From Neocallimastix lanati (nom. inval.) (taxonomy: Eukaryota > Neocallimastigomycota > Neocallimastigomycetes > Neocallimastigales > Neocallimastigaceae), in contig JACVTC010000086.1 in NCBI GenBank assembly GCA_016946835.1, forward strand, positions 661,001 to 725,000: 64,000 nt of DNA, read 5' to 3'. The notes below the pieces were generated by a model, which saw nothing but the letters and a program-made list of their open reading frames with translations, was not told the DNA's origin and made no database searches. Made by a program: the position numbers and the translations under genes. This document shows, one piece after another, positions 23,120-35,907 of this stretch (position 1 is the stretch's first letter; every line of letters starts with the position of its first letter).

Positions 23120-26100
23120 TTACAAATTACCTATTTCAGTAAAATATGGTATAATGTTTTTAAGGTGTACATTTCTTTCAGCTATTTCTCCAGAAATTGG
23201 ATCACAAACAGTAACGGTATTTAATTCTCTCTTAACAATTTTTAGTGGTCCTATAAAGTAAGGGTCCAATTTCCTTCTATTAAAGGCTTTTATCAGAATT
23301 AGATCTCCCGGTTTAAAATCAGCTCAATCTTTTCATTTGTCTTCGTCTATCCATCCATAATTTGTTAGCGGTTTCAATATTTTTAATTGCCTCTTCTATC
23401 CATTTATGATGATTAATAAATTTCCTTATCCAATATTCTTCTTCATCTTCATTTTTATTTATTCCTCCCACATTTAATCCGAGTTCGAAAGGCTGTAAAT
23501 CTTTTCTCCCATATAGTAACTCAAAACTACTGAATTTAGTAACTTCATTTTTACACGTTCGGAGAGCCCATAAAGCACTTGGTAGCACGTCATCCCAATC
23601 TTCTTCTGAATTTCCTAATATCCTTAAGTACTTAGAGATCTCCTTATTCCGGTTCTCAACTTCGCCATTGGAGGCAGGATGATAGGTTGTAATGAATCGA
23701 ACAAAAACGTCATGGAGATCTAAAAATGCCTTGGTCTTATCCGAACAAAATTGTGGCCCATTATCAGTAATTAGTTGTTCTGGGGTTCCATGTCTTGCAA
23801 AAACCCCTTTCAAGAACCTTATAACATCCTCGGATTCAGTCTTTTGTAAGGGCTCTGCTTCGACCCACTTGGTTAAATAGTCCACCAATACAATTATGTA
23901 CTTATTTCCTCTCCTTGTGGTAGGCAAAGGCCCAATAAGATCTAGTCCTACCCTTGAAAATGGCAATCCTGGTGCAGTTGGAATATCCTCCGTATATTGG
24001 TTTAAGGCTTGAGGCTTGTAAGTTTGACATTTATGGCATCCCTATACGTATAATTTCACGTCACGGCTCATGTTACTCCAATAGTAGTCACGTTTTAATC
24101 TACAATATGTTTTGAAAATTCCTTCGTGACCTATATTGTGCGCAGACTCCAATAATCGTAATTTTTCTTCTGGTTTTACCACTATTTTTCTAAGACTATC
24201 ACCTTGCTTATAGTATTTAGTACCATTTATTTCGATAATTTTATTATTAACAAAATTTTGTATATTTATATTATTGTGGAAATTACTATCCTTCTTAGAT
24301 TCTGACGTCCCTTTTACCTCACTATTTACATTTATTAATTCAATCTCGGTACTTAATATAGATTTATCGTTGGGTATTACTGGATCCATTGTTAATCTTG
24401 ATAGAGCATCAGCGACTACGTTCTTCTTACCTTCTTCATATTTTACTTTCACCTTTAGAGAACTATGAAAAATTATCCATTTAGCGTGTCTAGAGGAGGT
24501 TGGTTCCGTATTCTTAAAGAATCCCACTAATGGCTTGTGATCTGTAATTAATATTGGCTCAGGTTTACCGCCACAGATATAGTGTTTGAATTTTTTTACA
24601 CAATAAAAAGCAGCAAGTCCTTCTAAATCTGTAACATTATAATTTAGTTCAGCTGACTTCAAAGTTCTACTAACAAAATGCAAAGGATGTTCATTTCCAT
24701 CCTCATCCTTTTGAATTAAAACCCCTCCAATCCCTTTTCTTGATGCATCAGTTCTGATAATAAATTCTTTGTCATAATCCGGTAATGAGAGGATTGGAGC
24801 AGTTATTAATCTATCCTTTAATGTCTGAAAGGATAGATCCTCCTCGGGGCCCCAGTGAAAGTTAGAAATTTTCTTTAATAGTTTAATTAAGGAAGTAGCT
24901 TCGGCAGCGAAGTTCGGAATGAACTTCCTGTAGTAACCAACGGCTCCCAGAAACGATCTTATATCTGTAATATTTTTCGGAGGTAACCATCGCTTTATTA
25001 CTTCTACTTTAGTAGGGACCGGCTTTAAACCATCCACCGTAAGTAAATGACCCAGCAACTCCACTTCCTTTTGGAAGAAGTGACATTTTTCTATATTGAT
25101 CTTTAAATTGTTTTCTCTGAGGATTTTAAAAACTTTAACTATATCTTCTAAATGTTTTTCAAAAGAGCCAGAAAAAATAATAACATCATCGATATAAATA
25201 AAAATACAATTCCCTATGAGTTCAAAAAAAATTCTATTCATCTCCCGTTGAAAGGTAGCGGGAGCATTAGGTAGTCCAAATGGCATTACATTAAACTCGT
25301 AGTTACCAAAAATTGTAGTGAATGCCGTTTTATCTTTATCTTGTTCAAACATGGGTACTTGATGATACCCCGAAAAGAGATCAAGGGTAGTAAGTATTTT
25401 AGCTGTATTCCCAATAGCATAAAGAATTTCATCGATTCGAGGAAGCGCATAAGAATCCTTAATCGTACAGTTGTTCAACTTACGGTAATCTATGCACAAT
25501 CTATATTTCCCGTTTTTCTTTTCCACTAAGATCGCGGGAGATGCCCAAGCAGAATCTGAGGGTTCTATTAGTTTGTTTTTGATTAATTTAGTGATCTCCT
25601 CCTTCAATACCTTAAAATGTACACGGGACAATCTATATGGTTTCTGTTAAAATGGTGTAATCCCTGGAAGAAGATTTATTCTATGAGGTAGTAGCTTCGT
25701 ATTTCCTAAATCGTCCGTTTTTTATGGCTAAGACCTCTTTATATTCCTCAAAGATTCGATTCACGCGGCTTTTAAATTTGTTCGGTACTTCCTCAACAAT
25801 TTTCTTAATAATATCTTGTTTAGATTCTACCTCTTCTTGTTCTTCTATAGTTGATTTGGGAACTTCCTTTATCTCTTCAATTTCGTTACTGTTCTTCTTA
25901 ATGGTTAAAAACATAGGCACACCATTATTTATCTCTTGGACATCCTCTTGTTCCTCAACCTCTTGCTCTTCACTTTCAGAGTCAGAACTCGTTGGTAGTT
26001 TAATATCATACCTAAGATGAGCAATCTCCACATTATTATTAGAATTATCAATAAGATACAGTTTATCATTAACAAAATCTAATATGAATCTATTTCTTTT

Positions 26101-27471
26101 TAGTGAATCGATTCCAACAAGTAAGTCGAATAGGTCACTCTTTTCGATTACACGGAATTTTTCTTCAAATGTATAAGAGCCAATTTTTATCTTTAATTTA
26201 TATATGTCAGTACGTGTGTTTGCATTCGAGAAAGCTTGAAATATGGTTTCCATTATTCTTCCGATTGGTTTTAAGGTGGATTTTAATTTCCTTAAAAATT
26301 CTCTTGATACCATATTAACACTGGCGCAGGAGTCTAACAGAATATCCGTATTTACCCCTTCTACCCATCCATTCACTTTAACAATCTTATTTTTATTGAT
26401 GGCCGTAATTACATTGGTAATTGTATTTGTAGCAAGTGGGGGTTCTAATCGTAATTTTTGAGAAAAAGCTGTCCTAAATTTCGGAAATAAATCGAGTAAA
26501 TGTACTAACTTAGTGGTAACCTCCGTTGAAGCTATTTCACCTATTAAGTCGTCCATTTTAAAATTCTCAAATCCTTTCATTAATCTTATATGTCTTTCCA
26601 CTTGATCAATTTTTCGTTTGGATTCTTCATTTCTGGTTTGTACTACACTTTCTTTAATTTCTTTAATTCTCTCCACTCTAGCTTTTCTCTTGGCATTTGA
26701 AATATTTTTCTCATTAATGATAGAAACGTCTAATTGTTCTAACTTCTCTGTTTTGTTTTTATCTATTTGTTCTTTATTTGTTCTATGAACTTGCTTATTA
26801 AGGTCATTTGTTATTTCAATTGAATTCTTCACGCTTGTGTCCTGCTTATGGTTATTTATTCCTTCAACTTCCTTCATTTCCACATCATTATTAGTAAGTG
26901 CATGATCGTTTATTGTGGAATTGTGTTTCATGGCATTAGTGTTGATAGCGATGGGATTATCTATTAATTTATCCTTTCTTTTTATTGATTTATATTTGTT
27001 GGGTGGATCATCTTCCTTAGGTTTATACGGGGTCCTCATTTTAACTTTTATGGATTTATCTTTTCTTGTAGCTGCAAGTACATTGTTATTTATGGTGTTA
27101 GTGTTAGTTTTCGTAATATCAAAATAATTACTATGATCATTTTTATCAGAGTTTATTTCCTCTGATTCATTATAAATGGAATCATCATTATAATTAATTT
27201 TTGTTGTAATATAATTATTTAATTTTGTATATTCTTTATTAACTTCATTATTAATATTTGTATTTTTATTTTCAATTCTAGTATTCTCAAAAGTATTATT
27301 GTTTTCATTACTTGCACATATATCGTTAAACTCCACATGTTTATTGGAATTTTCATCTTTATATAAATAATTTTTTTTATCCTTTGTTTCTAGAATACTA
27401 GTATTAATATTATAATTTATTAAGTTGGTTTGTTTACTGGAAGTTATCCTTCTCCCATTTACAAGTTTAAA
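23120..27471 (-). pseudogene. Element C pol: protease, RT, RNase H, integrase
   Basis: The frame opens in -1 relative to gag at the heptamer 27465-27471. It runs through a long Lys/Asn-rich region, then an aspartic-protease-like motif LLDSCAS near 26320-26345 (Cys where Gly is usual). After a one-base shift in a homopolymer near 25715 and a stop at about 25650 comes RT (FGLPNAPATF; YIDD near 25190), RNase H (RTDASRKGIGG near 24740; ADALSRL) and the integrase zinc finger (H...H...CHKCQ), interrupted by a single in-frame TAG at 24042-24044. The integrase core (GLDLIGPLP; TDNGPQF; NGEVENRN) follows. A last frameshift near 23325 precedes the C-terminal domain (FKPGDLILIKAF), which ends at 23120. 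Homology is secure; function is lost. Confidence 0.85.
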
Positions 27472-28638
27472 TTTCTTTTAGGAAGTAAACCTTTCTCTTC
27501 CATATCAGCTAGTTGTTTAAATATATATGGACAATTATTACTTTTGTGCCCAGTTTGATAGCAACGATGACAATAAATATTTACTTTATTTCGACTAGCA
27601 CCTTCAGTATTCTCTTTATTAATTTGACTTTGATTGTTATTAGGGTTACCGTTCATAACTTCATCGTTGTTATTCTGTTGATAATTTCTTCTTAGGGGTT
27701 CGTTATAAGCATTAAAATTAGAACTAGTGGAGTAATTGTTATTATTATAGCAATGTGTTGGTCTCATAGAAAAATTACCATATTCCTTGTTATTATAGCT
27801 ATTACTGTTATTATAGATTCTATTTATATTGTTGTTGTTATTAGGTATGTTTCCATAATAGTTGTTCCTTCTAAAATTGTTATAATTATTAGTGTAGTCT
27901 CTAGAACTTGGATTATTGTACTGAAAGTAGTTCTGAAGTCTATTTCTAAAGTTCCCATTATTGGTCGGCATACTGGACTCTAAATTATTATTAAAATAAT
28001 TAAATGAATCTGTTCTATTTCTTCTAACATTCCCAATATTTATGTAAGCATAGATATGTTATTGGAAATTTTTCTTCTTGAACCATAGGTTTGTTGATAG
28101 TTCTCTTGATTCGAAGCGGTTGCTCTTTCCCATTCCTTTTCAGCGTCTTCTGCGGTTTCTGCTATTTCATATGCTTCATTCAGACTTTCATATTTAGAAA
28201 TGAATACTTGGGAATATGCGAAGTTTCTTGATTTGATGGAATTTCTATAATTTTTAACAGATAATATCTTTTGATAATCTCTTGGAAGGTCATGATATAA
28301 TCTTCTATACCTATCATTGAAACTTTTAATTGTTTCATCACCTTGAATAATGAGACCTTGTAAATAAGTTTGTCACCCTCCGTAACTCCTTTGTGTTTTT
28401 CTATGGCTTTTTGTATATCCTTTAAGGAAGGATATACATTGTTTCTTTTATCTACTAACCTCCTTAAAGCAGCCTTAGTATTAGCATCTACCGCCTCACA
28501 AGCCCAAGTAAATATTCTTTCAGGGTCTTTGATATTACAGACACTCATTAGATTACCAAGATCCTCAATCCAGTCCACCACATGGTTATCGTAATCTTCT
28601 AATAGTAGTAGAACCTTATAAATTTTTAGTGAGTCCAT
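27459..28638 (-). pseudogene. Element C gag with CCHC zinc knuckle
   Basis: The start is taken at the ATG at 28638 (MDSLKIYKVLLLL). The N-terminal part (to about 28200) resembles retrotransposon gag/capsid, with DYDNHVVDWIEDL and a later YIMTFQEIIKRY. Frame changes near 28195 and again near 28050 break it; the bridging frame encodes YESLNEAYEIAETAEDAEKE. The C-terminal part (27459-27971) is Asn/Tyr-rich and carries a zinc knuckle CHRCYQTGHKSNNC (CX2CX4HX4C) near 27520-27575, then ends NLNL-stop. The zinc knuckle distinguishes C from element A. Confidence 0.75.
27465..27471 (-). promoter_or_regulatory. Putative -1 ribosomal frameshift heptamer (gag-pol, element C)
   Basis: The minus strand reads T TTA AAC in gag phase, a canonical X XXY YYZ slippery site, two codons before the gag TAA (27459-27461). 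The protease/pol frame is exactly -1 and is open from this point. Many LTR elements regulate gag:pol ratio this way; function here is inferred. Confidence 0.6.
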
Positions 28639-28652
28639 TATAGTCACGCGTT

Positions 28653-28732
28653 TTGTATATATATATATTTTATTATTATTATTATTATTATTTTATAATA
28701 ATTATTATTATTTCCAGCCTTACTTTTTATAT

Positions 28733-28775
<43 letters not shown>

Positions 28776-28915
28776 TTTTATTTTTATTTTTATCTTTATT
28801 TTAACTTTTATTTTTATTTTAATTTTTATTTATTTATTTATTTTTATTTTATTTTATTTTATTTTTTTTTTATTATTTTTATTTTTATTCAATCTATTTT
28901 CAATTTATCTTAACG
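28653..28915. repeat. Poly-T and ATTTTT-type simple repeat in element C leader
   Basis: ATT repeats, a 35-base T run and TTTTTA-type repeats lie between the 5' LTR and gag. Any reading frame here is low-complexity and not a gene. Confidence 0.85.
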
Positions 28916-28950
28916 TGTCAACGCCCAGATTCTCCACCGTTTTTTGTACG

Positions 28951-29483
28951 TGCTTGTACCCTGGGCTTATTGACACTTCACTTGTTAAAATAAATTATTC
29001 TAGATTGAATAAACACTTAAATTTTATAACTTTTATTTATTCTTATTATTAAGATATTTTTTTATAATTTTGTCAATTTTTTTTTTTTTTATATAAATAC
29101 AATAAAAATATTTTATTTATTATAATTCTAAAATACTATATTTCAATATTATAGGATATTAAATTATTAGTTATCTCTTTTATAACTCTATAATTTTTAA
29201 TCCTAACTCCGTTCTTAAAATATGTTATTTATCTCCGAATTATAATCTCCTCTACATCATCTCATTATTATTATTATTATTAATATAATTTTTTTTTTTA
29301 TAAATCAATTTTAATATATACATCCTAAACAAATTTAATTAATTTTTTAATTAATAAACAAAAAAATTTTTTTTTTTTTTTTTTTTTTTTTTAATAATTT
29401 ATTAATAATCTAATTTATTAAACTATTTTATAATATTATATTCTTCACTCTGAATTTTATATTTTTATGGGTGCATCGCACCA
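28951..29483 (-). repeat. 5' LTR of element C
   Basis: This 533-bp LTR matches 22255-22789. In sense it ends GTACAAGCA, then the leader begins CGTACAAAAAACGG. A TGG-beginning stretch (tggagaatctgggc) lies 14 nt further in and could be a tRNA primer site, but it is not directly adjacent. Confidence 0.8.
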
Positions 29484-29486
29484 AAG

Positions 29487-30465
29487 TGTAATAATTTAAT
29501 TAAAAAATTATAATTAAATTATTAATCATTAATATTATCTCTAACTGCTAATATTAAAGGTTTAGAAAAGAATCATACTTACCTATGGTTCTTTCTAATT
29601 TTCGAGTTTATTATAACGAATTGTAATAGACGAAACACTAAAATTGATAAAGAAAAGTTTTAATTATAAAATTTGTTTTATTAAAATAATTTGTTTTATT
29701 ATTTATTAGAAATTTTAAATGTTAAAACTATTGTTATTATTATTATATTATAATTGTTATAATAATAACTCTTGATTTCTCAAAGAGAACTCAAGAGCCT
29801 TATTTATACTTTTTTGTCAAAATAAGGTTAAAATCAAAAGGGGTTCTAATCTTAACAAATCTCTTATCTAGGAAAAGACTAGAAGAAAAACCTAGATAAG
29901 TTTTTTGATCGATATTCTATCCATATCGATCATCGCGTTAATTAAGTAAAACCGATTACTTTTAAGAAGTAATTGGAAAAACCTTAATTAACCGATTACT
30001 TAATCTAATATAATGATCGAAAGTAAAGGAATAAAATAATGAAAATTACTTCGATCATAAAATTTAAAATTTAATCTATTTAGTTCTATTTTATAGAACT
30101 TTACATAAAAAATATAAAACAATACATTAATAATAAAATACATGATTAATACTATACGGAATACATGATAGAATACAGAATAGTGTTTTAATTTATGATT
30201 TAATAAGTGAAAGAAAACTAAAACTATTAAATTTAATAATTAAGTGAATAATTAAATAAATTTAATATTATTTTAAATGTATAAAAATTATTTGATTATA
30301 TAAATTTTTAATATTAAACTAAATAAAATTTTAATATATAATTAAATAAATTATTAATTATAATTAGGTGTATAAATGAAATATGAGTTAAATAAAAGTT
30401 ATATTAATTATAACCTAACCAAGAAAATATAATTATTTTGTTAAAAATAATTATAGATTCTTACA
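29487..30465 (-). repeat. 3' LTR of element B
   Basis: On the plus strand it runs from TGTAATAATTTAATT to GATTCTTACA. It contains the U3 ladder: CTTATCTAGG/CCTAGATAAG, GATCGATAT/ATATCGATC, and CCGATTACTT/AAGTAATTGG, the last with one G-T pair. The promoter palindrome around 29770-29800 is kept. Confidence 0.9.
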
Positions 30466-30474
30466 TTGCTCCCT

Positions 30475-33400
30475 TTACGGTGATGGTTCCTTTAATCCTA
30501 TGTCTCTTTCAGTATAAGGCTCCAACTGCGAGATATGAAATACCGGGTGTAAATGAAGATTTTCTGGTAATTCAAGCCAGTAGTTCATTCTTTCCCTCGC
30601 ATCTATGACCTTAAAGGGTCCAAGATACTGGTTAGAAAGCTTTTTTGCAGGTTCATTGGAGAAGTAATACCTTTTCAACCAAACCATGTCGTTAACATGG
30701 AAAGTAGTACCAGAAGCTTTCCTAGAGTCACCAAACTTTTTGAAATCTTCTTTAGCTTTGATAAGGTGCTTTTTAAGGGCATCAAAATGGGCAGACCAAT
30801 CCCTAGTAAGTACAGAGGCATTATCTTCTAAAAGAACAGGAGGAGAATCAATATTGCATACTGGATTAAAACCATAATTTGCACAGAAAGGCGACATGTT
30901 TATAGATTTGTGAAATGAGTTGTTATAAGCCATTTCACAAAGAGGTAGATAAAAGCACCATTCATTTTGGGCAGTAGAACAGTAGCATCGTAAATATTGT
31001 TCGATTACGGAATTAGCCCTTTCGACTTGACCATTCGTTTGTTGGTGATGAGCAGTAGCGAGTCTTGGCTTAATATTTAGAGCTGAGCAGAGTGAGGTCC
31101 AAAATTCAGAAGAGAACTGGGAGCCATGATCAGAGACAATGATTTTAGGGAATCCATGATACCGAAAAACGTTGTAAAGGAGCATCTTGGCGGTCAGGTC
31201 AGCGGAAGGGACGTCGGAGCAAGGTACTAAATGGATCATCTTTGTTAAGTGATCCGAAACCACCATAATACATGTGCAATCTTGTGAACTAGGTAACGAA
31301 ACTATAAAATCAACCCCAATAATTTCCCATGGTTTATTGGGAACAGGCAACGGTTGAATTTTTCCGTAGGGTTTATGTCTACGAATTTTACACCTAGCAC
31401 AAGTTGAACAAGAAAGTACATAATTATGAATATCTTTCTTCATATTAGGCCACCAGTAGTATCTCTTGATTTTATCAAGAGTTTTGTCAATACCTTGGTG
31501 TCCGTTGGTGGGTGAGTCATGAAAAGATTTCAAAATTCTTGCTCTTAAAGTGGATGGGACGATGATTCTGTTTTGGAAATGTAAGACCCCTTCATTTAAA
31601 GAAAATAAAGAACTTTTAACTGTGTTTGACCTAGTTTTAATCTTTTCTAAAATAGATTTGCAATATGTGTCAGCCGTTTGGGCATCAATCAAACTACTAA
31701 TATTATCAGTGTTTGCACAACATAAGGCATTATCATCCAATAAAGGACGGTCTTTGTTGTGGAGGGAAACCACGGAATTATAATCCGGACGTCTCGACGA
31801 CGAATCTGGTTCACTACTCCTTGATCCACAAAATTTGTCAGTCGGTTGGGTATCAATCAAGCTACTGATAATAGTGTTTGCACAACAAAAGGCATTATCA
31901 TCCAATAAAGGACGGTCTTTGTTGTGGAGGGAAACCACGGATTTATAATCCGGACGTCTCGACAACGAATCTGGTTTACCACACCTTGATCCAGGTCTGA
32001 ACGAAATCCTAAAGTCAAACTTAGAAAGAAAGAGGCTCCATCTTATCTGGAGTTGGTTTAAATGTTGAGGCTTTTTAAAATATAATAAATTCCTGTAATC
32101 GGTAATGATTTGAACAGGAAACTTAGCCCCTTCAAGGTGGTGACGCCAGGTTTCAAAAGCGGTGATAATAGCGAGAAGTTCCTTGTCATATATTGTATAA
32201 TTTAATTCAGAAGATGACAAAGACCTAGAATGAAAAGCGACAGGGTGAAGTTCGTTATCCTTGTCACTGATTTGAGAAAGAATGCAATCCACAGCAAAAT
32301 CACTGGCATCAGTTTCAACAGTGAATTCCTTATCTGGATCGGGGTAGATAAGGATTTCGTCTGTGGTAAAAGCAAGTTTTAATTTTTTGAAGGCATTCTC
32401 AGCATCATCATTCCATTTGAACTCGTTATTCTTCTTGAGTAGTATTCTTAAGGGTTCCATAATTATGGCGAAATTCTTTATGAATTTCCTATAGTAGTTA
32501 CAGAGTCCGAGGAAACTTTGAAGTTCATTCATGTTTTTTGGAGTAGGCCATTCAAGAATTGATTTTACTTTGTTTTTATCCATAGAAAGGCCATTTATTG
32601 ATACAACAAACCCTAAAAAAAGTAGTTTCAGGAACGTGAAATTCACATTTTTCTAGTTTTACATAGAGACCATTTTTGACTAACAAGGAAAGGACATGAT
32701 GAACATGTTTAATATGTTCAGTAAGGTTTTTCGAATATATTATAATGTCATCTATGTAGACAAAGAGAAACAAGCCAATATCATCAGAAAAAATGTCTTG
32801 GATGAAGCGTTGAAAAACCGAAGGTGCATTACGTAAACCAAAAGGCATTACACGGTATTTAAAATGACCAAAAGGAGTACGAAAAGCAGTAAGGTATTCA
32901 TGGCCTTTCTTGACACGAACTAAGTTATAGGCAGATCTTAAGTCAAGCCGAGAGAAAATAATAGCACCTTTAAATGATTCTATCAAATCAGATATCCTAG
33001 GAATTGGATAACTGTTTCTAATGGTGATAGAATTGAGCTTTCTATAGTCAACACAAAGTCTAAGAGAACCGTCACGTTTTCTAACAAATAGCACCGGGGC
33101 ACCAGCAGGAGATTTTGATTTTCTAATGAATCCTTTAGCAACGTTTTCCTTAATGTATTCACGAAGTGCCTTCTTTTCTTCAACAGTCAACGAATAAATT
33201 GGTCCAAAATAAAGTTGGGCACCGGGAACTATATCAATGGAAATATCATAAACACGGTGTGGAGGGAGTTTATCAGCTTCTTTCTTTTCAAATACAATAC
33301 AAAGGTCATAATAATATTTTTTAATTATTTTTTTATTTCTTTTGGTATTCTTAATTTCACTATTGTGAACTAAAGCAGCACAAATGTTCATATCGCTAAG

Positions 33401-34667
33401 TTCGTCTTCAGGTATGGAATCTGGAATTATTGAGTCAAGAAGAATTTCTTCCTTCTGTTCATTATTGGGTAAGAGAGAAGCAGTAATATTCGGTGAACGG
33501 AAAACAAACCTATTACCCTTAGCAGAAGGGCAATGGTTTTTACAGTAGCTTTCCAAGAAGTAAATTTTATTATTTTTGTAATCAATGTAAGGTGAATGAA
33601 GGCTTAACCAATCTCTTCCAAGGATTGCAGATACGTCTTGAAGTTGTAAATTGGCTATAAAGAATTCAAATGTTTCCGTATGGTCCATGAAAGTAAGCTT
33701 AAGACGTTTTGTAACTTGTTTTATAGCCATATTCTTTTCATTAGGAAGTTTTACATTGATCGTATTTGAGAGGTTTGAATAAGGAATTTTGTTTGCTGTT
33801 ACGAAGCTTTTGCAGAGATAACTTCTAGCAGAGCCCGAGTCAATAAGGATTCTGGTTTTAATCTTTTTGTTATTAACGGTTAACAAGAAAGTTGTAGTCA
33901 TTTTATTATTATGACTTGGGGTGTAATTTGCTGATAAAATACTTCCATTGTCTCCTCCCTTATGGTGCTTATTGCGTTTAAATTTGTTTTCGGTCATGTT
34001 AGTTTCGTTTCTTTTTCGTTTGAAAGATTTACTACTCTTTGGCTTGTAGTCATTGGTCTTTACTTTTTGCTTAAGTAAACATTTTCTATCAATATTGATA
34101 ATAGAATTTGTTGCCTCAAATAAACTTTTAGGTTTGTCTAATTTATTGAACTCTGTTTTAACATCCTCAAGAAGACCTCTTTTGATTAGGTCAATGAATA
34201 CATCGTCCGGCCATCCAATACGTCCAGCTAACCTTCGAAATTCAATATGCGGCTCTTCCTAAATGAAGTTGTTTTAAGTTTAGAAGTTGTTCAATAAGAA
34301 CATCCTTCTGTTCTTTAGTATCCCCAAAATTGCTTATCAAAATATCTTTAAAGGTGTCATAGCTTAAAGAATTTAAAGTCCCATCAGCCTTCAATGAAAG
34401 TCCCCATTTCTTTGGAGGTCTATGTAACATGCTGATAACATAAGAAATTTTTAAGTCTTCCGTGGAAAAAGAGTTGGGATGTTTTTTAAAAAATAATTCA
34501 CTCTGTTCCAGGAGCTCATTAACGTTAAGTTTGTTGTTATCAGCTAAGTCCTTGGATAACACTCCGTTGGCGGAAAAGAAGGTAGGAATAAATTCTGTTA
34601 AAACTGTTATAAGCTTTGAGGATTCAACTTCACTTGGAATCTGGGCGTTATTACTATTGGATTCCAT
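30475..34667 (-). pseudogene. Element B gag-pol polyprotein (two frameshifts)
   Basis: Start ATG is at 34667 (MESNSNNAQIPSEVES). Gag is homologous to that of element A and, like it, has no CCHC knuckle. A short deletion near 34250 shifts the frame inside gag. The second stretch includes the end of gag, protease (ILIDSGSARSYLC near 33830) and RT to YIDD near 32760. An extra T in a T run near 32610 shifts the frame again. The third stretch (32646-30475) carries the RT end, RNase H (TVETDASDFAVDCIL), the integrase HHCC finger and core (VDFIVSLP; VSDHGSQF; NGQVERAN), ending HPVFHISQLEPYTERD. A roughly 55-60-residue tandem duplication between RNase H and integrase (31660-31990) is absent from A. 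No chromodomain is visible. Confidence 0.9.
31660..31990 (-). repeat. Tandem duplication inside element B pol
   Basis: Two copies of about 165 bp encode the block SRRPDYxSVVSLHNKDRPLL and CCANT...ISSLID. They lie between RNase H and the integrase zinc finger and keep the frame. Confidence 0.85.
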
Positions 34668-35169
34668 TTTTACCTAAATTATAAATTATATTAACTATGA
34701 AATATATATATGTTTATTATGATTATAAGGTCATAGTTAGGAAGTTTTGGCGAAAGAAAACAGTTGAATAAGAAAATACTCAAGCATTTCCAGACGATTT
34801 TCCAGAAGCACGTTAGCAGTAAACAGTAGTATGTACTTAATGACGGGAGCAGCTTGCCTATTACTGGTGTCATGTTCCCGCGTACACCACGATTGCAACC
34901 TACCACACATCGGATAGGCCAGTCCAGAGCTGCCCAGATCGCTGCCTGTGACAGATAAACTTAATCCGGAAACTGTTACCTAGATGCTAACACACTTCTG
35001 CTTCTAAGGTCTGTACTAAGTCTTGGTTCTTCTATATTGTTTCCTTGGCCTACTTCTTCCAGTTCTATTTCCCTAAAATCATGTAAACATATGTTAGTGT
35101 ATTTATGTGTTCTTATTATTGTTATTATTTATTTTATAATTGCTATTTATTGTTGTTTAATTTTTTTTA

Positions 35170-35535
35170 TTATTTATCATTTATCATTTATCATTTATCA
35201 TTTATTATTTACTATCATTATTTATTATTATTTATTATTATTTATTATTATTTATTATTATTTATTATTATTTATTATTATTTATTATTTATTATTATTT
35301 ATTATTATTTAGTATTATTTATTATTTATTATTATTTATTATTATTTATTATTATTTATTATTATTTTATTATTATTTATTATTATTTATTATTATTTTA
35401 TTATTATTTATTATTATTTATTATTATTTTATTATTATTTTATTATTATTTATTATTATTTATTATTATTTATTATTATTTATTATTATTTATTATTATT
35501 TATTATTATTTATTATTATTTATTATTATTTATTA
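35170..35535. repeat. Decamer microsatellite (tttattatta)n
   Basis: About 35 units of a 10-bp repeat with length variants lie within the element B leader. It reads as low-complexity Tyr/Leu/Ile in all frames and is not coding. Confidence 0.9.
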
Positions 35536-35907
35536 CTATATATCTATTCTTTTAATTTTTTATGATTTTAATTATTTATCCAACTAATTATTACTATTTA
35601 CTTATTTTTTAATATTTAATTTATGGTTTATATTAATTTATTCTTATAATTTCTATAATAAATTATTAATTAATGATTTTTGATCTGATTTACTAATATT
35701 ATCTACTTATATTTTAATATTTAATTTATTTACTATATATTAATTTATTTTTTTAATTTCTAGATTATTCTATATAATTTATATTATTTTATTTATTATT
35801 AATCATAAAAATTTTTATTGTACTACACTAAATTATTTTGTACTACTTGATTCTAGAAATTAATTATATTATTAAATTAATTAACTATTCTATTAAACTA
35901 TACTAAG

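Larger units (their letters stand above)
22255..29483 (-). mobile_element. Ty3/gypsy element C, complete but decayed
   Basis: Minus-strand order is 5' LTR (28951-29483), gag, protease, RT, RNase H, integrase, polypurine tract and 3' LTR (22255-22789), total 7.2 kb. The LTRs are about 535 bp and closely similar; they differ mainly in A/T run lengths, a handful of substitutions and an ATT microsatellite. Coding regions carry frameshifts and stop codons, so this copy cannot make a full polyprotein. Flanks do not show a clean target duplication: GTATG on the left, AAG then element B on the right. Element B begins only 3 bp beyond the 5' LTR. RT-RNaseH-integrase order and the YIDD motif place it in Ty3/gypsy. 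Confidence 0.85.

Noticed and set aside
28653..28913. 86-codon Tyr/Phe-rich frame
   Set aside because: Poly-T and TTTTTA simple repeat in the leader of element C.
28905..28950. tRNA primer-binding site in element C
   Set aside because: A TGG-starting stretch exists but 14 nt from the LTR end, and I could not match it to a tRNA 3' end. Left as uncertain.
35105..35587. 160-codon Tyr/Leu/Ile frame
   Set aside because: Reads through a 10-bp AT microsatellite in the leader of element B, on the opposite strand to the element.
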